A stretch of 56,576 bases of DNA from Verrucomicrobiales bacterium (GTDB lineage Bacteria > Verrucomicrobiota > Verrucomicrobiia > Verrucomicrobiales > DEV007). Shown one piece after another: positions 15,382-24,900 of the stretch (the stretch's first letter is position 1; each line of letters starts with the position of its first letter). Position numbers and translations under genes: made by a program. The DNA lies in the NCBI GenBank assembly GCA_028033615.1, contig JAOFDG010000005.1, positions 1 to 56,576 on the forward strand, given 5' to 3'. A model generated the notes under the pieces. That model was given only the letters and a program-made list of their open reading frames with translations, did no database searches and was not told where the DNA came from.

Positions 15382-16767
15382 ATGCCTAACTCTGCCCCGC
15401 TTCTAACCAGCCGTTTATCCATAATGATGTTCCTGCAATTTTTTCTTTGGGGATCTTGGTTCGCTACTTTAGGCCTATGCTTGGGAACTAATGGGTTTAG
15501 CGAAATTATTGCAAAAGCTTACGGTACTTCTCCTCTAGGGGCTATTTTCGCACCATTGTTCCTTGGTATAATTGCTGACCGGTTTTTTCCTTCGCAAAAA
15601 GTAATGGGTTTTTTGTTTCTTATAGGTGCCGTTTTTTTATTGTTGATTCCATCTACGGCTGAGGCTGCAGCTGAATGGACTGGTGATCCTGATGAACCAA
15701 ACCCAAAAGAAAATTTAATGGTCTGGTTAATGCTTGGAAATATGCTTTGTTATATGCCAACCCTTGCTCTTGGAAATTCTATAGCATTTACTCACCTTGA
15801 TAGCATGTCGTTTCCTAAAATTAGGGTGTGGGGTACAATTGGGTGGATTGTTGCAGGTCTTGCAGTTGGATTCATGGGATGGAGTTCAAATTTGGACATA
15901 TTTTATATTGCAGGTGCAACTTCGCTAATCCTTGGAATTTATTCGTTTTCATTACCAAATACTCCAGCTCCATTGAAAGGATCTCCAGTAGATTTTAGAG
16001 GGCTTTTAATGGTCGATGCAATTAGTATGTTCAAGCGTCCAGCGTTTGCTGTATTTATGATTTGTTCCTGTCTCGTATGTATCCCACTAGCATACTATTA
16101 TTCATTCACCTCTAATTACCTTAGTAGTGTAGGGTTTACTCAGGCTGCTTCAACAATGACTATTGGACAAATGTCAGAAATTTTCTTCATGTTGTTGATT
16201 CCATTCTTTTTTAGGAAGCTCGGAGTGAAGAATATGATATTAATTGGAATGCTTGCTTGGGTGTTGAGGTACTTACTATTTGCCTTTGGTGCGGAAGAGC
16301 AGGTGATCTGGATGATTCTATTCGGTATCGCATTGCATGGAATTTGTTATGACTTTTTCTTTGTTACTGGATTTATGTATACAGACAAAATTGCACCTAA
16401 GTCCATAAGGAGTCAGGCTCAAAGTATGCTCGTTTTTTTCACACAAGGGATAGGTTTGTATATTGGCTACAAAGTAGCTGGAGATAAGTTTAGTAGTGTT
16501 GTTAAAGAGTCTGATGCAGCACTAAATACGGCTATGGCAGGAATCGGTAGTCAAGATGAATTGAGTACGGGAGAGCAGTTAGCCCAGATGTTCTCAGTGA
16601 ATGATCTTAGTGAGGTGGACTCGAATATTCTTAGTACTACTATGAGCAAATGGAATGAATTTTGGATTTATCCTGCAATCATGGCAGGAGTCATAGCAGT
16701 TATTTTCTTTGCCGCTTTCTGGGATAAAATATCAATTACCTCTGATGATGAGAATTCTTCAGAATAA
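15382..16767 (+). CDS. MFS transporter, nucleoside:H+ symporter-like
   Basis: Predicted inner-membrane permease with about 12 helices (461 residues), resembling the nucleoside:proton symporter group of the major facilitator superfamily, for example in LQFFLWGSWFATLG near the N-terminus and the TDKIAPKSIRSQAQSML stretch in the second half. The substrate cannot be fixed from sequence; a nucleoside or sugar is plausible. The open frame extends upstream to a TTG at 15316, but that start sits in the probable ftsZ terminator. The ATG at 15382 gives a standard N-terminus leading straight into the first helix. It is followed after 29 bases by a Gfo/Idh oxidoreductase, so the pair may handle an imported compound. 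Confidence 0.8.
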   Translation: MPNSAPLLTSRLSIMMFLQFFLWGSWFATLGLCLGTNGFSEIIAKAYGTSPLGAIFAPLFLGIIADRFFPSQKVMGFLFLIGAVFLLLIPSTAEAAAEWTGDPDEPNPKENLMVWLMLGNMLCYMPTLALGNSIAFTHLDSMSFPKIRVWGTIGWIVAGLAVGFMGWSSNLDIFYIAGATSLILGIYSFSLPNTPAPLKGSPVDFRGLLMVDAISMFKRPAFAVFMICSCLVCIPLAYYYSFTSNYLSSVGFTQAASTMTIGQMSEIFFMLLIPFFFRKLGVKNMILIGMLAWVLRYLLFAFGAEEQVIWMILFGIALHGICYDFFFVTGFMYTDKIAPKSIRSQAQSMLVFFTQGIGLYIGYKVAGDKFSSVVKESDAALNTAMAGIGSQDELSTGEQLAQMFSVNDLSEVDSNILSTTMSKWNEFWIYPAIMAGVIAVIFFAAFWDKISITSDDENSSE

Positions 16768-16796
16768 TATTTTAAAAATTAACAAGATATAACATT

Positions 16797-17861
16797 ATGC
16801 CAGTTAAAGTTCTCGTCGTTGGTTGTGGTAATATGGGGAAGTCCCATGCCAAAGCGTACCATTCTATGGAAGGGTTTGAAATTGTTGGCTTGGTTTCAAG
16901 AGGCGAAAAATCTCGTCAGGATTTAATTGAAATCCTTGGTCATGATTATCCTCAGTTCTCTGATTACGCAGAAGCGCTTGAGCAGACTAAACCTGATGCC
17001 GTTTCGATTAACACCTATCCTGATACTCATGCAGAGTATACAAAAAAGGCTTTTGGCGCAGGAGCACATGTGTTTTTGGAGAAGCCAATTGCTGAAAGTG
17101 TCGAAGAAGCACAGGAAATTGTTGCTGCTGCTAGAGAAGCGAATTTGAAACTAGTTATTGGATACATACTGCGTGTGCACCCTTCATGGATGAAATTTAT
17201 TGAAGTCGCGCAGGGTCTGGGTAAACCCCTAGTCATGAGAATGAATCTGAATCAGCAATCTTCTGGTAAAAATTGGGAAACTCATAAATGTTTAATGAAC
17301 TCAATGTCTCCAATTGTTGATTGCGGAGTGCATTACGTTGACGTGATGTGTCAGATGACTAGATCTAAGCCAGTTCGCGTCAGTGCTATTGGTGCACGGT
17401 TGAGCGAAGAACTTAATGAAGGAATGTATAACTATGGACAACTTCAGGTGTCTTTTGAGGATGGTTCAGTTGGATGGTATGAGGCTGGGTGGGGTCCTAT
17501 GATGAGCGAAGTTGCGTTTTTTGTTAAGGATGTAGTTGGTCCAAAAGGTTGCGTCAATATTACAGGGATGAAAGAAGGAGAAGAAACAGACGATGTTGAT
17601 GCTCACTCTAAAGCAGAATCTATTAAGTTACATCATTCTGAACTTGATGAGAATGGAGAGTTTTCAAAACCTGATGAAATTATTGATTGTGCCGATGAGC
17701 CTGATCATGATGGTCTTTGCTACCGAGAACAGGAAGTTTTTCTAAACGCAATTACCGATGATGTTGATCTTAGCGACCACATGGATGATGCGGTTAATAG
17801 TTTAAGAATTGTCCTTGCTGCAGACGAAGCTTTTAAGACTGGAAAAACAGTCGAGCTCTAA
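16797..17861 (+). CDS. Gfo/Idh/MocA-family oxidoreductase (cytoplasmic)
   Basis: Predicted NAD(P)-dependent sugar or cyclitol dehydrogenase. The 354 residues start with a Rossmann fold motif VLVVGCGNMGKSHAKAY. The catalytic-region motif FLEKPIAES near residue 92 is typical of the family, and a GVHYVDVM segment near residue 180 supplies the usual His in the active site. There is no signal peptide, in contrast to the Tat-exported paralogue at 30.9-32.2 kb. It is probably cotranscribed with the upstream MFS transporter. The stop is 10 bases from the stop of the convergent flavodoxin gene. The exact substrate is unknown. Confidence 0.85.
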   Translation: MPVKVLVVGCGNMGKSHAKAYHSMEGFEIVGLVSRGEKSRQDLIEILGHDYPQFSDYAEALEQTKPDAVSINTYPDTHAEYTKKAFGAGAHVFLEKPIAESVEEAQEIVAAAREANLKLVIGYILRVHPSWMKFIEVAQGLGKPLVMRMNLNQQSSGKNWETHKCLMNSMSPIVDCGVHYVDVMCQMTRSKPVRVSAIGARLSEELNEGMYNYGQLQVSFEDGSVGWYEAGWGPMMSEVAFFVKDVVGPKGCVNITGMKEGEETDDVDAHSKAESIKLHHSELDENGEFSKPDEIIDCADEPDHDGLCYREQEVFLNAITDDVDLSDHMDDAVNSLRIVLAADEAFKTGKTVEL

Positions 17862-17871
17862 TAGATTTTAC

Positions 17872-18435
17872 TTAGGAAAAGCTTTTGGGATCACGGGGAT
17901 AAGGCGCCTTTAGGGGATCCATGTCCTTTCTTCCTTCACTATAAAAAGCAACCCATTCAGATAGCCTTCTTCCAAGTCTTCTACATAGCTCTTTCTCTTT
18001 GTCTTCTCGTGGTTCTCCCGCAAGAACAGCACCATAGTGTGGTGTTAGCCCTTTTCCTACATAGTCAGTGACCCCAAAATAAAGGAAGCCAAAGTTAATT
18101 AGGACTGTAGCCATGGCATTACATGCAGTTTCATTACCTCCACCCCAACCTGCGGATGAAGAGAATGAGCAAGCGAATTTACCATCCACCTCTAACCATT
18201 TATTAACAGCTATAGTATCCCACCATTTTTTCATTTTCCATGCCATTGAACCAAGATTTGTGGGTGACCCCATAGCAATACCGTCACACCAAACTAGATC
18301 CTCAGCAGTGGCTTCATTACAGTTCAATGTTCGAACGTTCATTCCAGTAACGCTTGACGCCCCTTCAGCTACTAGTTTAGCCATTTTTTCAGTATTACCT
18401 GTATTACTATGATAAAGAACTAGTATATTACCCAT
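17872..18435 (-). CDS. Flavodoxin-like / NAD(P)H:quinone oxidoreductase (WrbA-like) protein
   Basis: FMN-binding flavodoxin-fold protein of 187 residues. The N-terminal phosphate loop YHSNTGNTEKMA is clear, the second loop region GSPTNLGSMAWKMKKWWDT resembles WrbA and related quinone reductases, and SSAGWGGGNETA is the typical third FMN contact. A quinone-reducing, oxidative-stress role is the usual one; an electron-transfer role is also possible. It is a single gene on the minus strand, convergent with the Gfo/Idh gene and divergent from the DUF368 gene, with 122 bases between the divergent starts. Confidence 0.8.
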   Translation of the reverse strand: MGNILVLYHSNTGNTEKMAKLVAEGASSVTGMNVRTLNCNEATAEDLVWCDGIAMGSPTNLGSMAWKMKKWWDTIAVNKWLEVDGKFACSFSSSAGWGGGNETACNAMATVLINFGFLYFGVTDYVGKGLTPHYGAVLAGEPREDKEKELCRRLGRRLSEWVAFYSEGRKDMDPLKAPYPRDPKSFS

Positions 18436-18557
18436 GATTAGTTTTCTGACACGCGCTCGGTGTTTTTGCGAGGTATTAATCCATTAAATTATCAATTAAA
18501 TTCTTACTTTCGTAATTCTCTGTTGATGATTCAAAGGTACCAAGGCATGTTTTTTTA

Positions 18558-19577
18558 GTGCCCAAGTTAATTGATGATTTAGTTCTATTATTAAAAGGAA
18601 GCGCTATGGGTGCAGCTAATGTCATTCCTGGTGTTTCTGGAGGGACAGTCGCTTTTTTGACGGGAATATACGAGCGGCTCATTAATGCGATTAAGGCCTT
18701 TGATGTAAATGCGATTAAGCTTCTTTCTACGTTAAAATTTAAGGAGTTTTCAACCAAGATAGAATTAAGATTTCTTTTTACTATTGGGCTAGGGGGCTTT
18801 TTGAGCGTACTAAGTCTTGCGAGGGTACTCGAGGTTTTATTTGAGTCTTATCAGACTCAGACTTGGGCTTTCTTTTTTGGATTAATTTTAGCCTCTGTCA
18901 TTGGAGTCAGTAGGTTCATTGAGAAATGGAGTTTCTCTGCATGGGCTTCATTAATTGTTGGAGCAATAGGAGCTATTACATTGTTGTTTGTTCCACAGAC
19001 AGAGGGGGGGGATAGTTTTGCGTATTTATTGCTTTGCGGTGTAGCTGCAATATCCAGCATGATTATTCCCGGAATATCAGGATCGTTTGTTTTATTGGTT
19101 ATGGGAAATTATCAAATGATACTTGGAGCAATCGTAGACCTAGATTTTGGCATTTTATTTCCTTTCTCTATCGGATGCATATTAGGAATAATATGCTTAT
19201 CTCATTTAATATCTTGGATTTTTAAGAATTATAGGAATGTCGCAGTTGGATTGATAACAGGTTTTGTTATAGGTTCTCTTTTTCTGATCTGGCCATGGAA
19301 GGATCATAAATATGAGACAAATGATAATGGAGAATATGCGGTAAAGCTTGAGGAAGGAGATATTGAGTATCGCAGCAATAAAATCGAAGAGGTTATTAGA
19401 AGTATCAAAGGAGAGGAAGAACTTATAATCATTGGTTATAAGAATTGGTCTTTTCCTAATCTGATAGATCCCTCATCATGGTATGCTATTATTTTTGCTT
19501 CTCTTGGATTTTTCATAGTGATATTTATTGATAGAATGGGCAAAGTGAAGACTAGTGATAATGAGAATTCTAAGTAG
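18558..19577 (+). CDS. DUF368 (PopT-type) polyprenyl-phosphate transporter
   Basis: Polytopic membrane protein of 339 residues. The family was recently shown to translocate undecaprenyl phosphate back to the cytoplasmic face, so it can be reused by MraY and other lipid-carrier enzymes. Two related re-entrant motifs are visible: GAANVIPGVSGGTVAFLTGIYE near residue 16 and MIIPGISGSFVLLVMGNYQ near 163, as expected for an inverted-repeat transporter fold. The GTG at 18558 directly precedes the conserved N-terminus. Its 3' end overlaps the start of the ABC binding protein-permease gene by 17 bases. Substrate assignment rests on family knowledge, not on the sequence alone. Confidence 0.85.
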   Translation: MPKLIDDLVLLLKGSAMGAANVIPGVSGGTVAFLTGIYERLINAIKAFDVNAIKLLSTLKFKEFSTKIELRFLFTIGLGGFLSVLSLARVLEVLFESYQTQTWAFFFGLILASVIGVSRFIEKWSFSAWASLIVGAIGAITLLFVPQTEGGDSFAYLLLCGVAAISSMIIPGISGSFVLLVMGNYQMILGAIVDLDFGILFPFSIGCILGIICLSHLISWIFKNYRNVAVGLITGFVIGSLFLIWPWKDHKYETNDNGEYAVKLEEGDIEYRSNKIEEVIRSIKGEEELIIIGYKNWSFPNLIDPSSWYAIIFASLGFFIVIFIDRMGKVKTSDNENSK

Positions 19578-21252
19578 CATTGTATATTTCTTTTTGCTAC
19601 AAGCCTGTTTCTCTGCAGAGGAGCCGCTTATTGTGGGGATGGAGTTGGAGTATCCTCCATTTGAATTCGTTAATGAAAACGGTGTTAATGATGGGGTTAG
19701 TGTTCAGTTGGCTAAAGCGCTAGCAGAGTCTCTTGAACGGCCACTAGAGATTAAGAATATCAAGTTTGATGCGTTAATAACAGCGCTTAAAACTGGCAGT
19801 ATTGATCTAATTATTTCCTCGATGACCGCTACCGATGAGAGGAGAAAATCGATAAACTTCTCAGACCCTTACGTTACGACAGGGTTGGCTATGCTTGTTC
19901 CAATTGACTCTGAAATTGAGGGCGTTGAAGATTTGATAAAAAAAGGTAGAAAAGTGGTCGTAAAGTTAGGTACGACTGGTGAAGCCTATGCTAGGAAAGA
20001 ATTAAAAAATGCAGAAATTCTTACGATGCAGCATGATCCGGCATGCGCGCTTGAAGTATCCCAAAATAAAGTTGATGCATGGATTTATGATCAACTTTCT
20101 ATTTTTAAGCACCATAAAAACCATATTGAGACAACAAGAGCGATATTGACTCCTCTCCGCAAAGAGCAATGGGCTATTGGCTTAAGAAAACCAAAAGGGG
20201 GCGAAGTTAATTATTTAGAAAATAAGGTTAACGCTTTCCTTAAGAATTTTAGAGAAAGTGGAGAGTTTAATAATCTAGCTGACATATACCTTAAAGAAGA
20301 GAAAGAGCTTGTTAATAAAATGGGAATTCCTTTTATTTTTGACCTTGAAGAATCTTCAGGAGAAGAAAAAGCTCAAATAAAAACGGTTGTAGTTTTTCAG
20401 GCAGACTTACCTTTTCTGTTCATTCTATTTTTTCTTCTGTGCGTCTGCCTGGTTTCTTTTTATTTTCTTGTTAGAGAAGATCGAAGCATTTCAAATCGTT
20501 TTAAAAATAATTCATGTGAGTTTTTGAGTTTTGCGATGTTGTGGATATTCTTAATCGGAGCGACATATTTTATTTTTTCTTCCCTTAATCAAACTTATAC
20601 TTGGAATTGGGAAGGTATATGGTCTCGGCGCTGGCAGATATTCGGTGGTTGGCTAAGAACCATTTGGGTTTCTTTATTGTCCTTGTTGTTATGCGTATTC
20701 CTTGCAGTGTGCCTCGTCGTTGGATCTAAATCACGGTTAAAAGCTGTTAGGTTTTTTTGTCGTGCCTACACTGAGATTATTAGAGGGTCTCCTCTACTGG
20801 TCATACTCATAGTTGGTTATTATGTGATTGCCGAGGCCGTAGATGTTAATAATCGATTGTTAGTTGGAGTTGTTCTTTTAGCCGTGTTCTCTGGAGCCTA
20901 TTTGGGTGAAATTATCAGGGGAGGTATAGACAGTGTAGGGAAAACACAATTTGATGCGGCAAGGGCGGTTGGGTTTTCCACATTTCAAGCATACCGATAC
21001 GTTATTATTCCACAGGCAGTTAGGCGAGTTTTACCAGCCGTAGCAGGATTATTTATAATGTTAGTCAAGGACTCTTCACTATTATCTGTAATAGGAGCTG
21101 AGGAGTTTACAAAACGTACTGAAATCGCTCGTGCGGCTACTTTTACAGGGCTCGAAGCTTTTATTCCACTTGCTGTTGGGTATCTTCTGATAACAATCCC
21201 GCTGGCTTTGGTGTCTCGTTATTTAGAGAGGAGGCTAACTTATGAGAGTTAA
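19561..21252 (+). CDS. Polar amino acid ABC transporter: binding protein fused to permease
   Basis: One polypeptide combines the solute-binding domain and the membrane domain of a polar amino acid importer. Residues 1-18 form a signal peptide ending near CFSAEEP. A type-3 periplasmic binding domain follows (about 20-250: GMELEYPPFEF, DALITALKTGSIDLIISSMTAT). Extra helices lie at about 280-340, then the HisM/GlnP-type permease with RGSPLLVILIVGYY and an EAA loop (EIIRGGIDSVGKTQFDAARAVGFS). The ATG at 19561 is preferred over the in-frame GTG two codons earlier. The end overlaps the ATPase gene by 11 bases. The binding domain would sit on the extracytoplasmic side tethered to its pore. The specific amino acid is not deducible. 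Confidence 0.88.
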   Translation: MRILSSIVYFFLLQACFSAEEPLIVGMELEYPPFEFVNENGVNDGVSVQLAKALAESLERPLEIKNIKFDALITALKTGSIDLIISSMTATDERRKSINFSDPYVTTGLAMLVPIDSEIEGVEDLIKKGRKVVVKLGTTGEAYARKELKNAEILTMQHDPACALEVSQNKVDAWIYDQLSIFKHHKNHIETTRAILTPLRKEQWAIGLRKPKGGEVNYLENKVNAFLKNFRESGEFNNLADIYLKEEKELVNKMGIPFIFDLEESSGEEKAQIKTVVVFQADLPFLFILFFLLCVCLVSFYFLVREDRSISNRFKNNSCEFLSFAMLWIFLIGATYFIFSSLNQTYTWNWEGIWSRRWQIFGGWLRTIWVSLLSLLLCVFLAVCLVVGSKSRLKAVRFFCRAYTEIIRGSPLLVILIVGYYVIAEAVDVNNRLLVGVVLLAVFSGAYLGEIIRGGIDSVGKTQFDAARAVGFSTFQAYRYVIIPQAVRRVLPAVAGLFIMLVKDSSLLSVIGAEEFTKRTEIARAATFTGLEAFIPLAVGYLLITIPLALVSRYLERRLTYES

Positions 21253-21988
21253 TATTAGCAATGTGACCAAGGTATACGGTGAAATTAGAGCCTTATCAGG
21301 AATTTCGATTGAGATAGCCGAGGACGTTTCTATCCTAACGTTAATTGGGCCATCAGGGGGAGGTAAATCTACCATTCTAAGGATCCTGGGTGGATTGGAG
21401 GTACCAGATGAAGGCGGTATATCAATTAATGGACGTGATGTATGCTTTGAGAGCAAGGAGGACTTATTGAAGCATCGACGTTCTAATGGGTTTCTTTTTC
21501 AGAGCTTTAATTTATTCCCTCATAAGTCGGCATTGGAAAATATTACGCTCCCCCTCCAAACTGTTCATGGATTGGGTAGAGCCGAAGCTATTGATAAAGC
21601 CGAAAAATCTTTAAAAAGATTTGGATTAGAATCACACTCAGAAAAGTTTCCATTTGAATTATCAGGAGGGCAGCAGCAGAGAGTTGCTATTGCGAGAGCC
21701 ATTGCCCCTGGCCCAGGTCTATTGTTTCTTGATGAGCCTACCTCAGCTCTTGATCCTGAAATGACAGGAGAAGTTTTAGATCTTATTGTTGAGTTAAAAA
21801 ATACTGGTCAAGATATCATTTTAACAACTCACGAAATGGGGTTTGCAAGACAAGTCGCTGATAGAGTTGCTTTCCTAGACAGAGGTGAGATTAGTAGTAT
21901 TGGTAACCCTGATGAATTATTCGACGAGAAACTTTATGGTATCGACACAAGATTGGGAAAATTCTTGAGCCGAGTTACTCGTTATTGA
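21242..21988 (+). CDS. Amino acid ABC transporter ATPase (GlnQ/HisP type)
   Basis: Cytoplasmic ATP-binding subunit (248 residues) for the fused binding protein-permease encoded just upstream. Walker A GPSGGGKST is near residue 36, a Q-loop in FLFQSFNLFPHKSALENI, the ABC signature LSGGQQQRVAIARA near 139, Walker B LLFLDEPTSALDPEM, and the H-loop in TTHEMGFAR. All are canonical for the polar amino acid subfamily. The start overlaps the permease stop region by 11 bases, suggesting translational coupling. Its 3' end overlaps the convergent CotH/lamin-tail gene by 14 bases. Confidence 0.93.
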   Translation: MRVNISNVTKVYGEIRALSGISIEIAEDVSILTLIGPSGGGKSTILRILGGLEVPDEGGISINGRDVCFESKEDLLKHRRSNGFLFQSFNLFPHKSALENITLPLQTVHGLGRAEAIDKAEKSLKRFGLESHSEKFPFELSGGQQQRVAIARAIAPGPGLLFLDEPTSALDPEMTGEVLDLIVELKNTGQDIILTTHEMGFARQVADRVAFLDRGEISSIGNPDELFDEKLYGIDTRLGKFLSRVTRY

Positions 21989-24900
21989 GATTAAGATCAA
22001 GGTTTAATTTTAATCTCATCTGCTCCAACCGACTTGTCTTGATTGAATGATTAGATTTTATTGTTATTATCTTGCGGAGTTTGTCTTCTGTTAGAGAAAT
22101 GGATGTGATTTCGCAGTCGTTTTGCCAATCTCTTAAATCAGTTGAGGTTTCACCAATAATTTCTATATCTGAGGCATTGGCGTTAGCCTTAAAGGTTGTG
22201 CTTAGATAATTACCCTCGTTTGAATTAATAATACTGTAACCAATAGTTGGTTTTATTTTGCTGTCTCTAGGTGATGTTCCAAAGGCATATTCCACAACGT
22301 TTATGAATCCGTCATTATCTGGATCAGAGTTTGGTAAAGAGTCCTCATCAAATTCTATTTCTGGTGGAAAATATTCTGCGATCCAATCTATATAATTTTC
22401 TTCATTCAGTAATATGCCAGCAGGGGAACCGTTAGGAAGTTTTGAAATTGTCCAACTTTTTGGGTTCGAAAGAGAAGTTGTCTCATTTGAGTTCAGTTGA
22501 AGGATATTTGAAAAGCCATCTCCATCCGAACCTATTGGCCAGGGTTTTTTATCGGAGTAATTAATACTAAATATGACTTGATCATCATTCCCTATAATAG
22601 TGATTCTTTCTCCATTGTTACTTAGCTTAGTTCCATTTTGAAATTCGCCAGCAATATGATTGGTAATACCCTCTCCATATCGGACCTGCATAGCTTTGGA
22701 GTTTTTAACTATTAAAATTTGTTGGCCAGGCTGGAGCTCTTTGGTGTTACTATGAGAATCAAAATCGAAATCTATGCCTTGTGTAAACTTTACGCCTCTT
22801 AGGCTTATCGCTAGATCTTTTGTGTTGGTGATTTCGATAAATTCAAAGTCACTTCTACCAAATTCATTGTTACTGTTTTCCAATTCATCTGCTTTTAGTG
22901 GATGATAATTAAACTCAGTAATAATTAAATTCTCTTCAGAAGCTAGATTGCCGACAGTGAATCTAGCAGAGACTAAAGCAGACCATTCGGAATTTTCTGT
23001 GCTATAAGACCTAGCTAGAATTGTAGTATCCTCTTTGAGATTTACCATTCGGGTGTATTTAGAAGCATTTTGGTTAAGTGTTTCATCAAATGAAAAAGCG
23101 GTAGCAACTATTTGAGGAATGCATAATAGATCGCTGCTTTGGGAGGTGTCATTTAAAGCTTGGATTGCAAGCATGTTTTCTCCTGCAACAAGTAGATTTT
23201 TATAATTTGAGATGTCAAACTCCTCCGGTATTATCGCCAAGCTATCAGAACGGTTTCCTGTGGATGAAGAATTCCATGATGCTTGTTGGGGCGCATTTGA
23301 AGAGGCCACTTTTGATCCGTTAATGTATGCAATAAACCCATCATCATATCGCATCAATAGTTTTAACTCGTTTATTAATTGAGGGTCAGTTGTGTCATCA
23401 ACGATAAAAGGAATTCTTATAAATACGCTAGGATTATATCCTGCCATCTCTTCAACATCTAGATTGATCAGAGAACGGTAATTAGAACCACTTCTTTCAT
23501 ATCCTATTCCAGATTCTCCATATATCCATTCGCCTAAATTTTCAGGAGCATCGACATCTTTCCATTCTAAATCAATGTCAGCGCCTCCGTTTTCGATCGA
23601 AGGAATCAATGCATGAGCTTCATTGGATTCATCAACAATAATAATATTGTCTGAGGTCCTGGGTATATAAGGATCAGTTCCGTCAGTTGTATAATAAATT
23701 TCAGAGTTCGTTGAATTCATTTTCAGCATAAAATTATCAGGTACATTTCCTCCAAATTGATTCAAATTAGGGGCCTCTGTTTTGGGATATAATCCTCGTT
23801 CTTTAAGCTGATTCATATAGATGAGGTTTCGTTGTTGTATGAATTCATCTCTGACCCATTCAATCTCTGGGTACCATGTATCATCTCTTGTGAAAGGATC
23901 AGGTGCAGTAGTTCCTTCGTCACCCCAACGCGCAGACTCAGCAATTATGGCGCTTTCAAGTTCATTGGCCATGCCCTCCCACCTAACTGTATTATTATAA
24001 GTGCTCATCGTTCCATTGTTGAACATGTGCATGTGTAGTCTGTCTCCAAAACGAATTCTAAATGGTTTGTATGACCTCAGTTTAGAATAGAATTCTGCAG
24101 GAGAGCCAGGATCGTTAACTCTCGTTAGGTCAAAATTGATTATGCCTTGTGAGGGAATGCCAAACTGAGCAAGGTTGATCATAAGGTGATTACCCATAGA
24201 CATTTCTGCATCCCAAGTGAAAAACTTAAACTTTCCATTTTCACCTCTACTCTTTCCCCCTGAGTACCAGTTTTTGTTATCGAATACTGAGACGTTAGCA
24301 TCATTTCTTTCGATAGGGGATAACCAATCATAATCTGCTGACCAGGTTCTGACGATGAAGTGGTCAATTAAGTTATCTATATCAATAAGATCACTGATAT
24401 TGTTATAATCCTCCGCCGAGTTGATGCCTCTATTAAGTAGATTTCTTGCAGTTTCCCAAGTCAGAGGATCTCCATCCACCATTGTGTAGTCTTCACCAAA
24501 AAAAGTTGGGTGATGGATGACATCAAAATCTTCTTCTTCTCCTCCAAGATGGGATTCAAAAAATGCTGCATTTGGTCTCTCATGGAGGTCATAAATTCCC
24601 CAGTATCTTTTGTTTAGGTATAAGTGTACGTATTTACCTCTTGGTGATAACAGTCCCATTTCTAATTCAGTTTTTCTTAAAAATTGATCTCTCATCAGTG
24701 TACCGTGAGGGGGTAGATCAATGATGGGGTCTCTACCAAAATCATTTGCTAAGGACCAAGAGTCGTGTCCACCGGATCTCAAGATTAACTGGTCGAATGA
24801 ACTTACAGAGCTTCCTGGAAAAAGGTCGTGCTTTAGTCTTTTTTTTCCATAAGTCTCCCTGAAATATAATCTTAAGGGTTTTTTTGGGTGTTCTCTTGCA

